A program made the position numbers and the translations under genes. Positions 8,665-16,755 of a stretch of DNA of 64,000 nucleotides are shown in pieces (the stretch's first letter is position 1; the number at the start of each line of letters is the position of its first letter). This stretch comes from Paenibacillus turicensis. Its GTDB lineage: Bacteria > Bacillota > Bacilli > Paenibacillales > Paenibacillaceae. Under the pieces are notes generated by a model. It saw only the letters and a list, made by a program, of their open reading frames with translations, was not told the DNA's origin and did no database searches. The stretch lies in contig NZ_JAGGKG010000008.1 in assembly GCF_017873435.1 (NCBI RefSeq), positions 1 to 64,000 on the forward strand. Reading direction: 5' to 3'.

Positions 8665-8679
8665 TGGAAGCGCTTTACA
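8665..8679 (+). promoter_or_regulatory. cre-like site upstream of lichenase
   Basis: TGGAAGCGCTTTACA contains the AAGCGCTT core of CcpA operators but has one extra base compared with the palindrome TGTAAGCGCTTACA. It lies 55 bp before the lichenase start. Catabolite repression of beta-glucanase genes is well known, so a CcpA role is plausible. A TTGACA sequence at 8691 might be the -35 element, but no good -10 is seen. Confidence 0.45.
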
Positions 8680-8733
8680 TCTGAGGTAAATTGACAGGAT
8701 ACATGTTTGGTCAATTTCAAATGGAGGTGCAAA

Positions 8734-9447
8734 ATGAGAAAAAAATCTTGGTTTACTTTAGTTGCAGCTAGTATGGTGTCCCTATTTTTTGCGGTTAACG
8801 TCTCGGCAGGATATGTGCTGTGGGAACCACTCACCTACTTTAACCCCAACACATGGCATAAAGCAGATGGCTATTCCAATGGCAATCCATTTAATTGTAC
8901 TTGGCGTGCCCAAAATATTACATTTACGAATGATGGCAAGATGAGACTTGCTCTGACAAGCCCTAGCTATAATAAATTTGATGGTGCAGAGTATAGAAGT
9001 AACGATACGTATGAATACGGCTTATATGAGGTGAGTATGAAGCCAGCCAAAAATTCGGGCATTGTCTCCTCCTTTTTCACGTATACTGGACCTGCACATG
9101 GAACACAATGGGACGAGATTGATATTGAATTTTTAGGCAAAGATACACGTAAAGTCCAATTTAACTATTATACCAATGGTGTTGGTGGGCATGAAAAGGT
9201 GATTGACTTAGGCTTTGATGCATCCCAAGGCTTCCATACTTATGCATTTGATTGGCAGCCGGGTTATATCAAATGGTATGTGGATGGCGTATTGAAGCAT
9301 ACAGCCACTCAAAACATTCCTAAAACACCTGGCATGATTATGATGAATATTTGGAATGGGATCGGTGTGGATGACTGGTTAGGTCCATATAATGGCGTGA
9401 ATCCACTTTATGCTGAATATGATTGGGTGAAGTATACGAGTAATTGA
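8734..9447 (+). CDS. bglS: Secreted lichenase (endo-beta-1,3-1,4-glucanase, GH16)
   Basis: About 237 residues, typical length. An N-terminal signal peptide (about 1-28, ending near VSA-G) is followed by the GH16 jelly roll. Conserved segments include [38 protein letters not shown] and the catalytic core DEIDIEFLG, where the first and last Glu act as nucleophile and acid/base and the Asp assists. The enzyme cleaves beta-1,4 bonds next to beta-1,3 bonds in cereal beta-glucans and lichenan outside the cell. Start ATG 8734 follows GGAGGTG (8722-8728). It is a single-gene unit with a cre-like site and its own terminator. Very close to Bacillus/Paenibacillus lichenases from memory of the family. 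Confidence 0.95.
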   Translation: MRKKSWFTLVAASMVSLFFAVNVSAGYVLWEPLTYFNPNTWHKADGYSNGNPFNCTWRAQNITFTNDGKMRLALTSPSYNKFDGAEYRSNDTYEYGLYEVSMKPAKNSGIVSSFFTYTGPAHGTQWDEIDIEFLGKDTRKVQFNYYTNGVGGHEKVIDLGFDASQGFHTYAFDWQPGYIKWYVDGVLKHTATQNIPKTPGMIMMNIWNGIGVDDWLGPYNGVNPLYAEYDWVKYTSN

Positions 9448-9477
9448 TTTTTTTATATGAGAAGATAAGTGCTGTTA

Positions 9478-9509
9478 GGCTGTCGAGAGAAATCTCGATG
9501 GCCTTTTTT
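9478..9509 (+). terminator. Terminator after lichenase
   Basis: GGCTGTCGAGA pairs with TCTCGATGGCC (two G-T pairs) around GAAA, followed by TTTTTT. Confidence 0.85.
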
Positions 9510-9590
9510 AATTTAGTTAGACATCAGTTTAGGCGTTTTGTTAAAATAAGAGCATATATTTTGCATACTTATTTTGAAGGGGTGGCTGCT

Positions 9591-10373
9591 TTGGATTTTA
9601 ATGATGTCATACATGGACATAAATCTATACGAGAATATCAAGATCGGGAGGTCAGCCAAGAACTACTAGAGGAAATACTAGATGCAGGTATCCGCGCCTC
9701 TTCAAGTGGCAACATGCAGTCCTACTCTATCGTCGTAACAAGAGATAAAGAGCTGCGCAAGAAGCTATACTCCGCACATATGGAGCAATCCATGGTGGTA
9801 GATGCACCGGTATTACTCACCTTTTGTGCAGATTTTAATCGAATGAGAAAGTGGTTGACACTAGAGGATGCACCGCTACAATTTGATAATTTTATGAGTT
9901 TTATGATTGGCGCTATAGATGCGACCTTGGCATCACAAAACTGTGCATTGGCAGCCGAAAATGCTGGATTAGGTATATGCTATATGGGATCAACACTTGC
10001 TAACTGTGATCAAATTGGGCAATTGTTAAATTTACCACCTAATGTTGTGCCAGTCGTCGGTTATTCCTTAGGTTATCCTGCGGAAACACCCCCCTTGCGT
10101 GATCGTTTACCCAAGCATGGAATTGTACATTATGAACAATATCAGGATTATTCTGATGAAGATATTAAAGAGATTTATAAGGAACGTAATGAAAAAGGTT
10201 GGCAACGTTACATGGATGTGCCTAAGCTCAAGGAAATGACAGAGCAATTAGGTCTAAAAAATCTTGCTCAAATTTATACGATAGCTAAATATACAAAGGA
10301 ATCTCATCTGAAATTTTCTCAAACTGTATTGAACTATTTGGAGAAGCAAAATTTTATGAATAATGAAGAATAG
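9591..10373 (+). CDS. Nitroreductase-family FMN oxidoreductase
   Basis: About 260 residues. The N-terminal HKSIREYQDREVSQELLEE and RASSSGNMQSYSI segments are the FMN-binding start of NfsA/FRP-type nitroreductases, and the central NCALAAENAGLGICYMGS fits the same fold. It should use NAD(P)H to reduce nitro compounds, quinones or flavins in the cytosol. TTG 9591 is chosen as start because AAGGGGTGG (9578-9586) precedes it; the frame is open to 9444, but the earlier part runs through the lichenase terminator and cannot be coding. The C-terminal 60 residues after the FMN domain form a helical extension seen in the NfsA type. It has its own terminator. Confidence 0.88.
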   Translation: MDFNDVIHGHKSIREYQDREVSQELLEEILDAGIRASSSGNMQSYSIVVTRDKELRKKLYSAHMEQSMVVDAPVLLTFCADFNRMRKWLTLEDAPLQFDNFMSFMIGAIDATLASQNCALAAENAGLGICYMGSTLANCDQIGQLLNLPPNVVPVVGYSLGYPAETPPLRDRLPKHGIVHYEQYQDYSDEDIKEIYKERNEKGWQRYMDVPKLKEMTEQLGLKNLAQIYTIAKYTKESHLKFSQTVLNYLEKQNFMNNEE

Positions 10374-10393
10374 ACATAATTTATAGAATAGCT

Positions 10394-10443
10394 AAGTCAT
10401 CTATGAAATTCTGACTAGAATTTTAATAGATGGCTTATTTTTT
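10394..10443 (+). terminator. Terminator after the nitroreductase
   Basis: AAGTCATCTAT / ATAGATGGCTT outer stem and GAAATTCT / AGAATTTT inner stem, followed by ATTTTTT. Confidence 0.8.
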
Positions 10444-10511
10444 GTGAATTAAGAAGAATTCCCTCAATCCCACGAATGCTATGATTAATGGCACTGTATA
10501 ATTTTAAAGTA

Positions 10512-10529
10512 TGTGAAATAATTCTCACA
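10512..10529. promoter_or_regulatory. Redox-type palindrome before the fumarate-reductase-like gene
   Basis: TGTGAAATAATTCTCACA has arms TGTGA and TCACA separated by 8 bp. It resembles the Rex box (TTGTGAA-N4-TTCACAA) with one extra base, and more distantly an Fnr/CRP box. It lies 63 bp before the start of a likely anaerobic reductase. Confidence 0.4.
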
Positions 10530-10591
10530 AAGGAATTTATGTTACACATCATGTTACATATGCACAAATAAGTTAAACAAGGAGAAAGACA

Positions 10592-12454
10592 ATGAGAAAA
10601 GAAAATCTGAGAAAAGTATTAGCAGTAGGTTTGATGATCATGTTGGTTTTATCTTTAGTAGGATGTGCAGGGGGCAGCAATACAAAGAAAGCTGCAAATT
10701 CAGAGGATGGGAAAATTACCTTTAAGGCAGGAACCTATAAGGCTTCTGTAGATGGGAAAAATGGTCCGATTGAGGTAGAGGTCACTTTTTCTGAGCACAA
10801 AATTGAAGATGTAAAAGTTGTTAATTTTAATGAAACAGCAGGCGTAAGTGATGCATCAATCAAGAAAATTCCAGAGGAAATCGTTAAGAATCAATCGCTT
10901 AAGGTTGATGCAGTTGCAGGTGCAACTGTCACTAGTGATGCACTTTTATCAGCGGTAATGGATTGCGTTAAGCAAGCTGGTGGGGACCCAGCACTACTGA
11001 ACGCAGAGGTGAAAAAGGAAGTTTCAACTGAAGTTGTTGAGCTAAATAGTGATGTAGTTGTTATTGGTGGCGGTGCAGCAGGCATTTCGGCATCATTGCG
11101 TGCAGATGAATTAGGATTAAAAACAATTTTGCTTGAAAAAATGTCCTATATCGGTGGCGCAATTTCAATCAGTGGGGGTAATCAGGTTGTTACTTTATCT
11201 AAGCTTCAAAAAGAAGCAGGCGTAAGTGATGATAGTATAGACAGCATGGTGAAGGATTTTATGGCAAATGGTAACAACAAAAATGTACCTGAGCTATTAA
11301 CCCTATTCGCTACACATGTTGGGCAAACTACAGACTGGCTTCATGATTATGTTGGAATTCAATATGATATGAAGGGTGGACTTCATAAACTAGCAGAATA
11401 TGCACACCAACGTGAGCTTGCTTATGATGGCAATGGACCAGGCTTTGCTAAACAAGCTCGTAAAAAGGTAGAGGAGTCTGGTGTAGAATTATATGTTGAA
11501 ACTAGAGCAGAGAAGCTAATTACAGATGAAAATGGTACTGTTGTTGGTGTTGTTGCAAAGGATAATACAGGGAAAACGTATAATATCAAAGCAAAAGCAG
11601 TGATTATGGCTTCTGGTGGATATGGAAATAATAAAGACCTTCTTTCCGATGATTTGAAATCTGCGCTTTATTATGGACCAACGTCATCCACAGGAGACGG
11701 TGTTGTAATGGCAACAGAAAAAGGGATTGATGCAGATACACGCTTAATGGAATATGGCAAACGTTACCCTAACGGTGTTGAGGTCTCTGAAGGGATTGCT
11801 AAATCTACGATTGCGGGTAATATTGCAGCATTTAAAAAGAGTGCAATTATCGTCAATAGTGAAGGTAAACGCGTCATTAATGAAAAATCTAGTAACCGTA
11901 AAATTTTGGAGACTGAATTAGCTCAAAAAGATAAAATGTTATACATTTTGATGGATCAAGCGACGTTTGATGAGTTTAAACCAAATGTAAGTGAAGCGGG
12001 TATTTCTGAGGATAACATTAAGGAATGGTTGCAAAATAACGGCTCCAAGACACCCTATTTCTTCCATGCAGATACAGTTGAAGAATTAGCAAAATTAGCT
12101 AACATGGACGCTTCTGTATTAAAATCAACCGTAGATAGCTATAATGGTTATGTTAAAAACGGGAAAGACAAGGAATTTGATCGTTCCCCTGAATTTATGA
12201 AGGAAGCAATTGGTGCAGGCCCTTACTACTTAGTAGAGCAAAAACCTCGTTTTGCAACAACGATGGGTGGTTTAGTTGTAAATACTAAATTCGAAGTCAT
12301 GAATACAAGTAAAAAGGCAATCTCAGGATTATTTGCAGCAGGTGAGGTTGTTGGTGGAGTGATGGGTGATGATTCACCTTCTGGCGCTAACAACGCATGG
12401 GCATTAACCTCTGGTAAGCTGTCAGCGGAGGCAGTTAAGAATTCGTTAAAATAA
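10592..12454 (+). CDS. Extracytoplasmic fumarate-reductase-like flavoprotein with covalent FMN domain
   Basis: About 620 residues. A lipoprotein signal ends in LSLVGC. An FMN_bind domain (about 45-130) carries DAVAGATVTS, the D-x-x-x-G-A-T motif in which ApbE attaches FMN to the Thr. The FAD domain begins near 150 with DVVVIGGGAAGISA, followed by GGAISISGGNQ and the C-terminal ATTMGGLVVNTK and GGVMGDDSPSGANNAWA segments of the FRD/flavocytochrome c family. It probably accepts electrons from a membrane or flavin shuttle and reduces fumarate, urocanate or a similar enoate on the outer membrane face. No ApbE gene and no electron donor are nearby. It is a single-gene unit with a terminator and a redox-like palindrome. 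Exact substrate unknown. Confidence 0.88.
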   Translation: MRKENLRKVLAVGLMIMLVLSLVGCAGGSNTKKAANSEDGKITFKAGTYKASVDGKNGPIEVEVTFSEHKIEDVKVVNFNETAGVSDASIKKIPEEIVKNQSLKVDAVAGATVTSDALLSAVMDCVKQAGGDPALLNAEVKKEVSTEVVELNSDVVVIGGGAAGISASLRADELGLKTILLEKMSYIGGAISISGGNQVVTLSKLQKEAGVSDDSIDSMVKDFMANGNNKNVPELLTLFATHVGQTTDWLHDYVGIQYDMKGGLHKLAEYAHQRELAYDGNGPGFAKQARKKVEESGVELYVETRAEKLITDENGTVVGVVAKDNTGKTYNIKAKAVIMASGGYGNNKDLLSDDLKSALYYGPTSSTGDGVVMATEKGIDADTRLMEYGKRYPNGVEVSEGIAKSTIAGNIAAFKKSAIIVNSEGKRVINEKSSNRKILETELAQKDKMLYILMDQATFDEFKPNVSEAGISEDNIKEWLQNNGSKTPYFFHADTVEELAKLANMDASVLKSTVDSYNGYVKNGKDKEFDRSPEFMKEAIGAGPYYLVEQKPRFATTMGGLVVNTKFEVMNTSKKAISGLFAAGEVVGGVMGDDSPSGANNAWALTSGKLSAEAVKNSLK

Positions 12455-12531
12455 GTATTGGATGCAAGTAATGATTTGGAAATTATTTATTAATTAAAAC
12501 ATTTAAAATGGTTACGATTTTAATTAGTATT

Positions 12532-12565
12532 GCCGTACAGTGGGAATTTTGCTGTACGGCTTTTT
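12532..12565 (+). terminator. Terminator after the flavoprotein
   Basis: Perfect 9-bp stem GCCGTACAG / CTGTACGGC followed by TTTTT. Confidence 0.9.
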
Positions 12566-12685
12566 ATTGTTTATTATGGATTGCACATTTTCTTGATCTT
12601 TGGATATTTCAAGCCAATCCATTCATTGCTATACTACCGTAATAAAGCCATCATATGCAATGATGCTTGAGAGGAGCGGTTTGAG

Positions 12686-13234
12686 ATGCAATCAGTTCGT
12701 TATAAAAGTAGAGAATGTTTGGATCAGGAGAAAATTGAAAGGTTTCTTAAGCAAACAAGAATTGGATATCTCGGATTAGCAGATGGGAACCTACCTTACG
12801 TTGTCCCATTGAACTATGTTTGGGCGGAAGGAACGCTTTATTTTCATGGCGCTAGTAATGGTAGACGTAACGAGATCATGAGTGAAAATTCAGAAGTATG
12901 TTTTACCGTGTGCCAAGAATATGGTACCATCACGGATCCAGTACCCGCTAAAACAGATACCGCATATATGAGTGTGATGATCTTTGGAAAAGCAGAGCCC
13001 ATTGCAGATTTGGATGAGGCGACCTTTATGCTTCAAGAATTAATCAATAAGTATGTTCCGGGTTATTATAATCGTCCTTTGTCCAAACAACATGTAGATA
13101 AATACCGATCTGCTGTTTTTGGTGGCCCTGTAAAGGTTTATCGTGTTATTCCATCGGCAATTACGGCAAAAGAAAGTGGAATCGAAGAGGATAAAATGTA
13201 TGACAAAGTGATGAGTGACAAATCCAATTTATAA
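12686..13234 (+). CDS. PNPOx-like / NimA-type flavin-binding protein
   Basis: About 182 residues. The split-barrel pattern RFLKQTRIGYLGLADGNLPY, the basic patch GASNGRRNEIM and the ending SGPVKVYRV-like FGGPVKVYRVIP are typical of pyridoxamine 5'-phosphate oxidase-related proteins of the NimA group, which bind FMN, haem or F420. Such proteins are often linked to nitroimidazole or oxidative-stress resistance; the true activity here is unknown. AGGAGCGG precedes ATG 12686. No terminator is evident after the stop before the possible leader region starting near 13300. Confidence 0.8.
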   Translation: MQSVRYKSRECLDQEKIERFLKQTRIGYLGLADGNLPYVVPLNYVWAEGTLYFHGASNGRRNEIMSENSEVCFTVCQEYGTITDPVPAKTDTAYMSVMIFGKAEPIADLDEATFMLQELINKYVPGYYNRPLSKQHVDKYRSAVFGGPVKVYRVIPSAITAKESGIEEDKMYDKVMSDKSNL

Positions 13235-13312
13235 TGGGCGGTTGAACTTCCTTTCTTATTGTTATAAGGTAAGCTTAACTATAACGTGGTCTTAACAAGG
13301 AAGGAGCGCATT

Positions 13313-13411
13313 ATGTTTAGAATAATGGCAAGCTTTACAATTAGCTCTATGCGAAGCAGGAACTACGAACGAGGCGGTAGTTGCATAGAGCGGTTTTATT
13401 TCTCCGCCTAA
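13313..13411 (+). CDS. Candidate 32-residue leader peptide
   Basis: ATG 13313 follows AAGGAAGGAGCG (13298-13309), one of the best ribosome sites in the window, and opens a 32-codon frame. The peptide starts MFRIMASFTISSMRSR, then NYERGGSCIERFYFSA, and is basic with several aromatic residues. The second half of the frame lies inside a stem-loop (13344-13391), and the downstream region can form alternative pairings, as in ribosome-controlled attenuators. It is more likely a regulatory leader than a functional protein. It could also be a chance frame in a terminator. Confidence 0.5.
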   Translation: MFRIMASFTISSMRSRNYERGGSCIERFYFSA

Positions 13412-13487
13412 TCACTTCATCCAAAATTTTGATTAAACGTTTGTAGCTACAGCTTCGCACCCTTAATTATGAATTTAATTATTAAGG
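13344..13487 (+). promoter_or_regulatory. Possible ribosome-mediated attenuator before the HTH gene
   Basis: Hairpin 1: GCTCTATGC (13344-13352) pairs with GCATAGAGC (13383-13391) and AACTAC (13361-13366) with GTAGTT (13377-13382), leaving an 8-nt bulge and followed by GGTTTTATTT, like a terminator. Alternative: TGCGAAGC (13350-13357), part of hairpin 1, pairs perfectly with GCTTCGCA (13452-13459). Hairpin 2: CCTTAAT (13461-13467) pairs with ATTAAGG (13481-13487), covering the ribosome site of the next gene. Together with the leader frame this is the classic layout for ribosome stalling control. Pairings are seen; function is inferred. Confidence 0.5.
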
Positions 13488-13497
13488 AGCGAGCACG

Positions 13498-13779
13498 ATG
13501 AAGTATCGTAATGCAGACGAAATTTTACCTAAGGAATTGCTGGCGCAAATACAAACTTACTATGACGGGGGTCTAGTTTATATTCCTAAATTAGATAAGG
13601 CACGTAAAAAATGGGGCGAAAAATCGGGTAGTCGGCAGTTGCTGATTAGAAGAAATCAGGAAATTCAACAACGTTTTTCTAATGGCGAACCCATTGAATT
13701 TTTAGCTGAGTGCTTTTATTTATCCCCTAGTAGCATTAAAAAAATTGTTTATACTAAAAGCCAATCCTTTACTAAGTAA
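13498..13779 (+). CDS. CD3324-like small helix-turn-helix protein
   Basis: About 93 residues, cytosolic. The pattern YRNADEILPKELLAQIQTYY, then GGLVYIPK and a C-terminal HTH-like EFLAECFYLSPSSIKKIVY matches the small CD3324/Mor-type family often annotated only as hypothetical in Firmicutes. It should bind DNA. AAGGAGCGAG precedes ATG 13498, but the site is inside a possible hairpin (13461-13487). It is the only gene controlled by the putative attenuator, and it ends at a terminator. Target unknown. Confidence 0.7.
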   Translation: MKYRNADEILPKELLAQIQTYYDGGLVYIPKLDKARKKWGEKSGSRQLLIRRNQEIQQRFSNGEPIEFLAECFYLSPSSIKKIVYTKSQSFTK

Positions 13780-13802
13780 GATTAAAATAAGTGAATGAAA
13801 TG

Positions 13803-13864
13803 AAGCTTACAAAATTTCCATCAAAGGGGTGTTTTAGCCCCCAGTTGGTTTTTTGTAGGCTTTT
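13803..13864 (+). terminator. Terminator after the CD3324-like gene
   Basis: AAGCTTACAAAA pairs with TTTTTTGTAGGCTT, with an inner GGGG / CCCC stem, ending in TTTT. Confidence 0.7.
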
Positions 13865-13969
13865 ATTATGTTTTTTTTGGATAAAAAAGAAGTTAACTCA
13901 TTTTGGGTATATCACTTCCATCCTGCCCTTTCTATACTAAATGTAATGAGAGTGAATGGAGGAATTACA

Positions 13970-15034
13970 GTGGTAGATGGCTTTGAGAATATGGATACCC
14001 TTACAAAGCGGGAGCAGCTTATAAAGCTTGCTGATAAGTTAATAGTAAAGGTTTTGCAAAAATATAAACTAGATGGTGCACTTGTACAGTTTATTCAATT
14101 TTCAGAGACGATTACATACAAAGTCCAGACGTTGGCAGGACAAGCTTATTTATTGCGATTTCATTTAGAGTCAACGAAGGAAGAAGAAATAGAAGCAGAG
14201 CTTCATATTTTACGTGTTCTAGGTGAGTTAAATAATCCTGCTCATCTGGTTGTGCCCCAAGGATTAAGGAATGAAGAAGGGCATTTGGCTACACATCTTC
14301 ATACGGATGAAGGCTGGAGCCCTTTGGTCACAATGATGTATTGGGTTGAAGGTGAACCTCTACCGCAGGAGCAAAGTGATCGTCTTATTTTTAAAATGGG
14401 GGAATGGTTAGCCACTGTGCATGAGGCAATGAAAAAGATTGAGGTTGTGGTTGAAGCCGATACGCTATTAGCAAGACCTACATGGGGAATTATTAGCTTT
14501 AGACAAGCAATGGAAAAGTTAGGACAATACTATAAGCATTTTTTAACTGTAGGCGAATGGTCACAATACCAAACAGTAGGGGAAAAAATTATATCGTGTT
14601 TAGAACAATTAGAAAATATGAATCTACACTCCAATTCGGACTCCTTTGGACTTATTCATGGTGATGTCCATCTTGGAAACTATATTGTTCACGGAGATCA
14701 GCCTTATCTAATTGACTTTGCAAGGTGTGGGTATGGTTACTATTTATATGATGTCGCTGGTGTAATGTTAGGGCTGTCACCTGAGCAACGAAAGGTTTAT
14801 ATAGAGGGATATGAGAAAGGCTGTAGCCTACCCGCGAACTATGTTTCACATATAGAATGCTTTTTTGTTATGCATATCATCGAAAATGGTGCTCACCACT
14901 GCTCGAACCCCAATGAAATTCAAGGTATGTTGGATCAACAGCCCTATGCTTTAGCTTATATCAACAGTTTTTTGGAGGGAAAATCATTTTTGTATCAGAG
15001 TATTCCACCTGTTCAAATAGAGGAAAAGAGTTAG
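13970..15034 (+). CDS. Aminoglycoside phosphotransferase-family (APH) kinase
   Basis: About 354 residues. The catalytic motif GLIHGDVHLGNYIV (HGDxHxxN) and metal motif LIDFARCGYGYYLYD near residues 225-265 define the APH / choline kinase fold; the N-terminal lobe has the ETITYKVQT strand used for ATP. It phosphorylates a small alcohol substrate, possibly an antibiotic, but many members act on sugars or homoserine-like compounds. Start GTG 13970 follows TGGAGGA (13957-13963); the longer frame to 13868 lacks a ribosome site and overlaps a terminator. The GNAT-like gene follows 24 bp later and is probably in the same operon. Confidence 0.82.
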   Translation: MVDGFENMDTLTKREQLIKLADKLIVKVLQKYKLDGALVQFIQFSETITYKVQTLAGQAYLLRFHLESTKEEEIEAELHILRVLGELNNPAHLVVPQGLRNEEGHLATHLHTDEGWSPLVTMMYWVEGEPLPQEQSDRLIFKMGEWLATVHEAMKKIEVVVEADTLLARPTWGIISFRQAMEKLGQYYKHFLTVGEWSQYQTVGEKIISCLEQLENMNLHSNSDSFGLIHGDVHLGNYIVHGDQPYLIDFARCGYGYYLYDVAGVMLGLSPEQRKVYIEGYEKGCSLPANYVSHIECFFVMHIIENGAHHCSNPNEIQGMLDQQPYALAYINSFLEGKSFLYQSIPPVQIEEKS

Positions 15035-15058
15035 CACTTTTTTAAAGGAGGGCTTGAA

Positions 15059-15622
15059 ATGGTGGCGACAACGGTCCAAGTCACGTTAACTGATAAAACG
15101 AATTGTCATATTATTAAAAATATGTACCCTTTATATTTGCATGATCTATCTGGACATTATGGCTTGGTAGCAGATCATACCCCAAATCAACATGGGATTT
15201 TTGAAATTAGTGACCGATTTAAAACACTTCACGACCAGTATGATGAACAAAATATATGGTGGGATAAGCCAGGTGTTCTTTTTCCTTATCTAATCCAAGC
15301 TGATCACATTCCCGCTGGGTTTGCTCTTATCGCTACTTCTCCTTATTGTTCTCAGGAGGTTGACTATTTTATGAGTGATTTTTTTCTGCTACAACCCTTT
15401 AGAGGAACAGGAGTGGCACAAATTGCAGCAACCTATCTTTTTGAGCAGTTTAATGGGAAATGGGCATTATACACTAACCCTTCGCCTAAAAATAGGATTG
15501 GACAAAAATTTTGGGAAAAGACAGTAGCTCAGCATACAAAGGGAAGCTTTATTAAACAAAATGCTTTAACGCATGACGGAGATAAGCTTATATTTTCATT
15601 TTGTAACCAGCCATCCACTTAG
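15059..15622 (+). CDS. GNAT-like acetyltransferase
   Basis: About 187 residues. The arrangement YFMSDFFLLQPFRGTGVAQI, with a degenerate acetyl-CoA loop (RGTGVA, compare Q/RxxGxG/A), followed by KWALYTNPSPKNRIGQKFWEK, is the typical GNAT motif A/B pattern. It should acetylate an amine; the substrate is not evident. AAGGAGGGC precedes ATG 15059. Short spacing after the APH-like kinase suggests a two-gene operon, perhaps for modification of one compound class. Confidence 0.7.
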   Translation: MVATTVQVTLTDKTNCHIIKNMYPLYLHDLSGHYGLVADHTPNQHGIFEISDRFKTLHDQYDEQNIWWDKPGVLFPYLIQADHIPAGFALIATSPYCSQEVDYFMSDFFLLQPFRGTGVAQIAATYLFEQFNGKWALYTNPSPKNRIGQKFWEKTVAQHTKGSFIKQNALTHDGDKLIFSFCNQPST

Positions 15623-15641
15623 AATCTACTCATACAGCAAA

Positions 15642-15671
15642 GCACCGCACGCAGTTTCTAGCGCGCGGTGC
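15642..15671. terminator. G+C-rich hairpin between convergent genes
   Basis: GCACCGC-A-CGC pairs with GCG-C-GCGGTGC. Plus-strand transcripts have no T tail; minus-strand transcripts have only TTT. It sits exactly between two convergent stop codons, so it probably terminates both, though the form is imperfect. Confidence 0.55.
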
Positions 15672-15678
15672 CAAAAAA

Positions 15679-16755
15679 TTAACGCCCTTTTTGTAGCTCC
15701 TTCAACATTTGAATAAACCTTTGTGCGTATAACGCCTTGGAGAAATGTTTTTTAATGTGTTGTTCGGCAAAGGTAATCATTCGTTTTCGTAAATTTATAT
15801 CTGCTAAAAGGGAGATGGCTTCTTTTTTCATCGTTATTTTAGAGTTATGATCATAAAATTTCCCCGTTTTATTATGGAAAATAAATCTCCTTACCCCACC
15901 TGAATCTGTCGATAAAACGGGGCAACGGCAAATCATCGCTTCCGCAACGGCATAACCAAAACCTTCATGAGTCGAAGATGATAATAGAAAGCCACCTGAG
16001 TCTCCAATTATACTTAAATAATCTGCCATCAATTCATGAGGTGTATTCGAATAACGAATGACACGATTTTTTAATGTGGGATGGGTATCTAAAATGTGAT
16101 TGTATTGTTCAAGCTCATTTGGATCCGCCATGGTGTTATCATCAAATAACCATAAGTATAATTCAGGATATAGCGGAAGCAAGTCTTTTCCCAGCATTAA
16201 AAAGTCACGCACATTTTTATTCTTTTGGAGACGTCCCACCCACCCTATAATGGGATAAGGTCTCTTGGGATATGAAGTATAACTAAAATTGTCCCAATCC
16301 AAAGGATCATCGAAGCTGTATTGGTGGATGTTGCCATAATTTAATTTCATGAGTGATCTTAATCGCTCATCTTTCGGGTACATAATGGCGTTAACGGTGT
16401 TATGAATTTCCTGTATTGTAGCTGGAGTCATTAATAAGTTTTCCTCATGAGAACCAAGACCTTGTAGCTCGAAAATGAGCAGACCTCTATAGCCCCAATT
16501 TCTAATCTCGGTGAGCAGCCACATATCTGAGCACACAACAATGCCATCGTAGTTTTCACGGTGGATGATTTCCATCATCGCTTGGTGGTCATTGGTAATG
16601 AAGGTTTTAATGTTTCTAATGTTATGCTTGCCTTGGCCATCAAACTTATATAAGAGGTGTGTTTCAACGCCATGCTCTGTTAATGCTTTACTCCGTATTC
16701 GATTTAATGTTTCCATTCCTCCGCTAGGATTAAAGAAAATAAATAAGAGCTTCAT
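15679..16755 (-). CDS. GT4-type glycosyltransferase
   Basis: About 358 residues, two Rossmann-like domains. The N-terminal NPSGGMETLNRIRSKAL binds acceptor; the second domain shows IIGWVGRLQKNKN and the donor-binding SSSTHEGFGYAVAEAMICRC with the E-x7-E type motif of GT-B retaining enzymes. It transfers a sugar from a nucleotide sugar in the cytosol. Its ATG overlaps the stop of the upstream GT2-type gene by four bases (ATGA), so the two are co-translated. No polysaccharide export or sugar-nucleotide genes are near, so the product is unknown. Confidence 0.88.
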   Translation of the reverse strand: MKLLFIFFNPSGGMETLNRIRSKALTEHGVETHLLYKFDGQGKHNIRNIKTFITNDHQAMMEIIHRENYDGIVVCSDMWLLTEIRNWGYRGLLIFELQGLGSHEENLLMTPATIQEIHNTVNAIMYPKDERLRSLMKLNYGNIHQYSFDDPLDWDNFSYTSYPKRPYPIIGWVGRLQKNKNVRDFLMLGKDLLPLYPELYLWLFDDNTMADPNELEQYNHILDTHPTLKNRVIRYSNTPHELMADYLSIIGDSGGFLLSSSTHEGFGYAVAEAMICRCPVLSTDSGGVRRFIFHNKTGKFYDHNSKITMKKEAISLLADINLRKRMITFAEQHIKKHFSKALYAQRFIQMLKELQKGR

